Shown here piece by piece: positions 63,906-64,000 of a DNA stretch of 64,000 bases. Position 1 is the first letter of the stretch. Each line of letters opens with the position of its first letter. The stretch spans positions 82,347-146,346 of the forward strand of contig CAMDQO010000004.1 in NCBI GenBank assembly GCA_945906105.1, written 5' to 3'. The DNA comes from Novosphingobium sp. Chol11. GTDB taxonomy: Bacteria; Pseudomonadota; Alphaproteobacteria; Sphingomonadales; Sphingomonadaceae. Position numbers and translations under genes: made by a program. Below the pieces are notes generated by a model. It was not told where the DNA came from and made no database searches. It saw only the letters and a list, made by a program, of their open reading frames with translations.

Positions 63906-64000
63906 CTACCCAACACGAACGGTATTGGGTGTGCCTATTTGCGAGAAGCGATTGAGGATTGCAGCACGGACTTTGAGCTCGGTTATCTGACGATCGAAGG
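63906..64000 (-). CDS. 3' end of a possible LuxR-type regulator, partial
   Basis: 30 residues before TAG 63908-63906: FDRQITELKVRAAILNRFSQ then IGTPNTVRVG. The Q-I-T-E-L-K-V-R-A-A-I-L-N-R-F pattern resembles the recognition helix and last helix of a LuxR/FixJ DNA-binding domain. The gene continues beyond the window, so the identity is tentative. It is transcribed in the same direction as the adhesin gene, 39 bp upstream. Confidence 0.4.
   Translation of the reverse strand, partial: FDRQITELKVRAAILNRFSQIGTPNTVRVG

Overview
The window is 64 kb of GC-rich chromosome from an alphaproteobacterium, most probably a member of the Sphingomonadales (Novosphingobium / Sphingobium / Sphingopyxis / Erythrobacteraceae type). 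This rests on the aa3 oxidase cluster ctaC-ctaD-ctaB-(small TM protein)-ctaG-ctaE-DUF983-SURF1 running into thrC, on acpS-lepB behind pyrE-pdxJ, on hisZ and purA near serA-serC, on the serC 5' leader, and on several sphingomonad-type lipoproteins. No rRNA operon, CRISPR array, prophage or intact insertion sequence is visible. One tRNA gene (tRNA-Val, anticodon TAC) was found.

Layout. 1-9.8 kb holds a 5'-truncated SelO AMPylase, AstD, a lipoprotein and a glycine-zipper protein, pyrC divergent from ygfZ, a TetR regulator divergent from a diiron-like metal hydrolase, a GNAT enzyme, the rplU-rpmA ribosomal pair with its terminator, and a lipoprotein gene that looks frameshifted. 9.8-16 kb holds a molybdopterin/folate block (folB, a small Rossmann-like protein, moaA, moaD, moaE), a Ser/Gly/Ala-repeat microprotein, two methyltransferases and thrC. 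16-22.5 kb is the cytochrome c oxidase cluster. 22.6-27.2 kb is a forward run pyrE-pdxJ-(membrane protein)-acpS-lepB-AI-2E family transporter-ruvX with overlapping genes. 27.4-29.5 kb is an unrecognised three-gene unit: a 55-residue peptide followed by two larger proteins, each with a beta-rich, cupin-like core and a helical tail. 29.6-33.9 kb holds a siroheme synthase N-domain protein, lysA, a lipoprotein, argH and a TlpA-like thioredoxin whose start abuts that of argH.

34.1-45.7 kb is an L-rhamnose utilisation locus. A DeoR regulator, an MFS permease and a FGGY kinase are read leftwards. A bifunctional rhamnulose-1-phosphate aldolase/lactaldehyde dehydrogenase, an L-rhamnose isomerase, a Tat-type esterase and a 1152-residue GH106 alpha-L-rhamnosidase are read rightwards. 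Together they would deacylate and cleave rhamnosides in the periplasm, import rhamnose and convert it to DHAP and lactate. A palindrome in the divergent intergenic region is the likely operator.

45.8-55 kb holds tRNA-Val, a low-molecular-weight phosphatase, a winged-helix regulator, purA, a secreted esterase, a DUF2971 gene that looks acquired, hisZ, serA and serC with a structured leader. 55-60 kb holds a small membrane protein, an extensin-like lipoprotein, an alpha/beta hydrolase and uvrB. 59.5-61.5 kb is a small accessory patch with a VapBC-type toxin-antitoxin pair, an AT-richer lipoprotein and two short orphan genes. The window ends with a YadA-like trimeric autotransporter that lacks a visible signal peptide and with the 3' end of a possible LuxR-type regulator.

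Three copies of a roughly 150-bp imperfect-palindrome repeat (near 13.5, 27.3 and 52.0 kb) and one copy of a second GC-rich double-hairpin repeat (53.7 kb) lie between operons. The most interesting leads are the peptide plus cupin-like unit at 27.4-29.5 kb, the 47-residue orphan peptide at 34.0 kb, the repeat family, and the control regions of serC, vapBC and the rhamnose locus. Starts given here were chosen from ribosome binding sites, overlaps and family N-termini, and often differ from the longest open frame. No database search was run.
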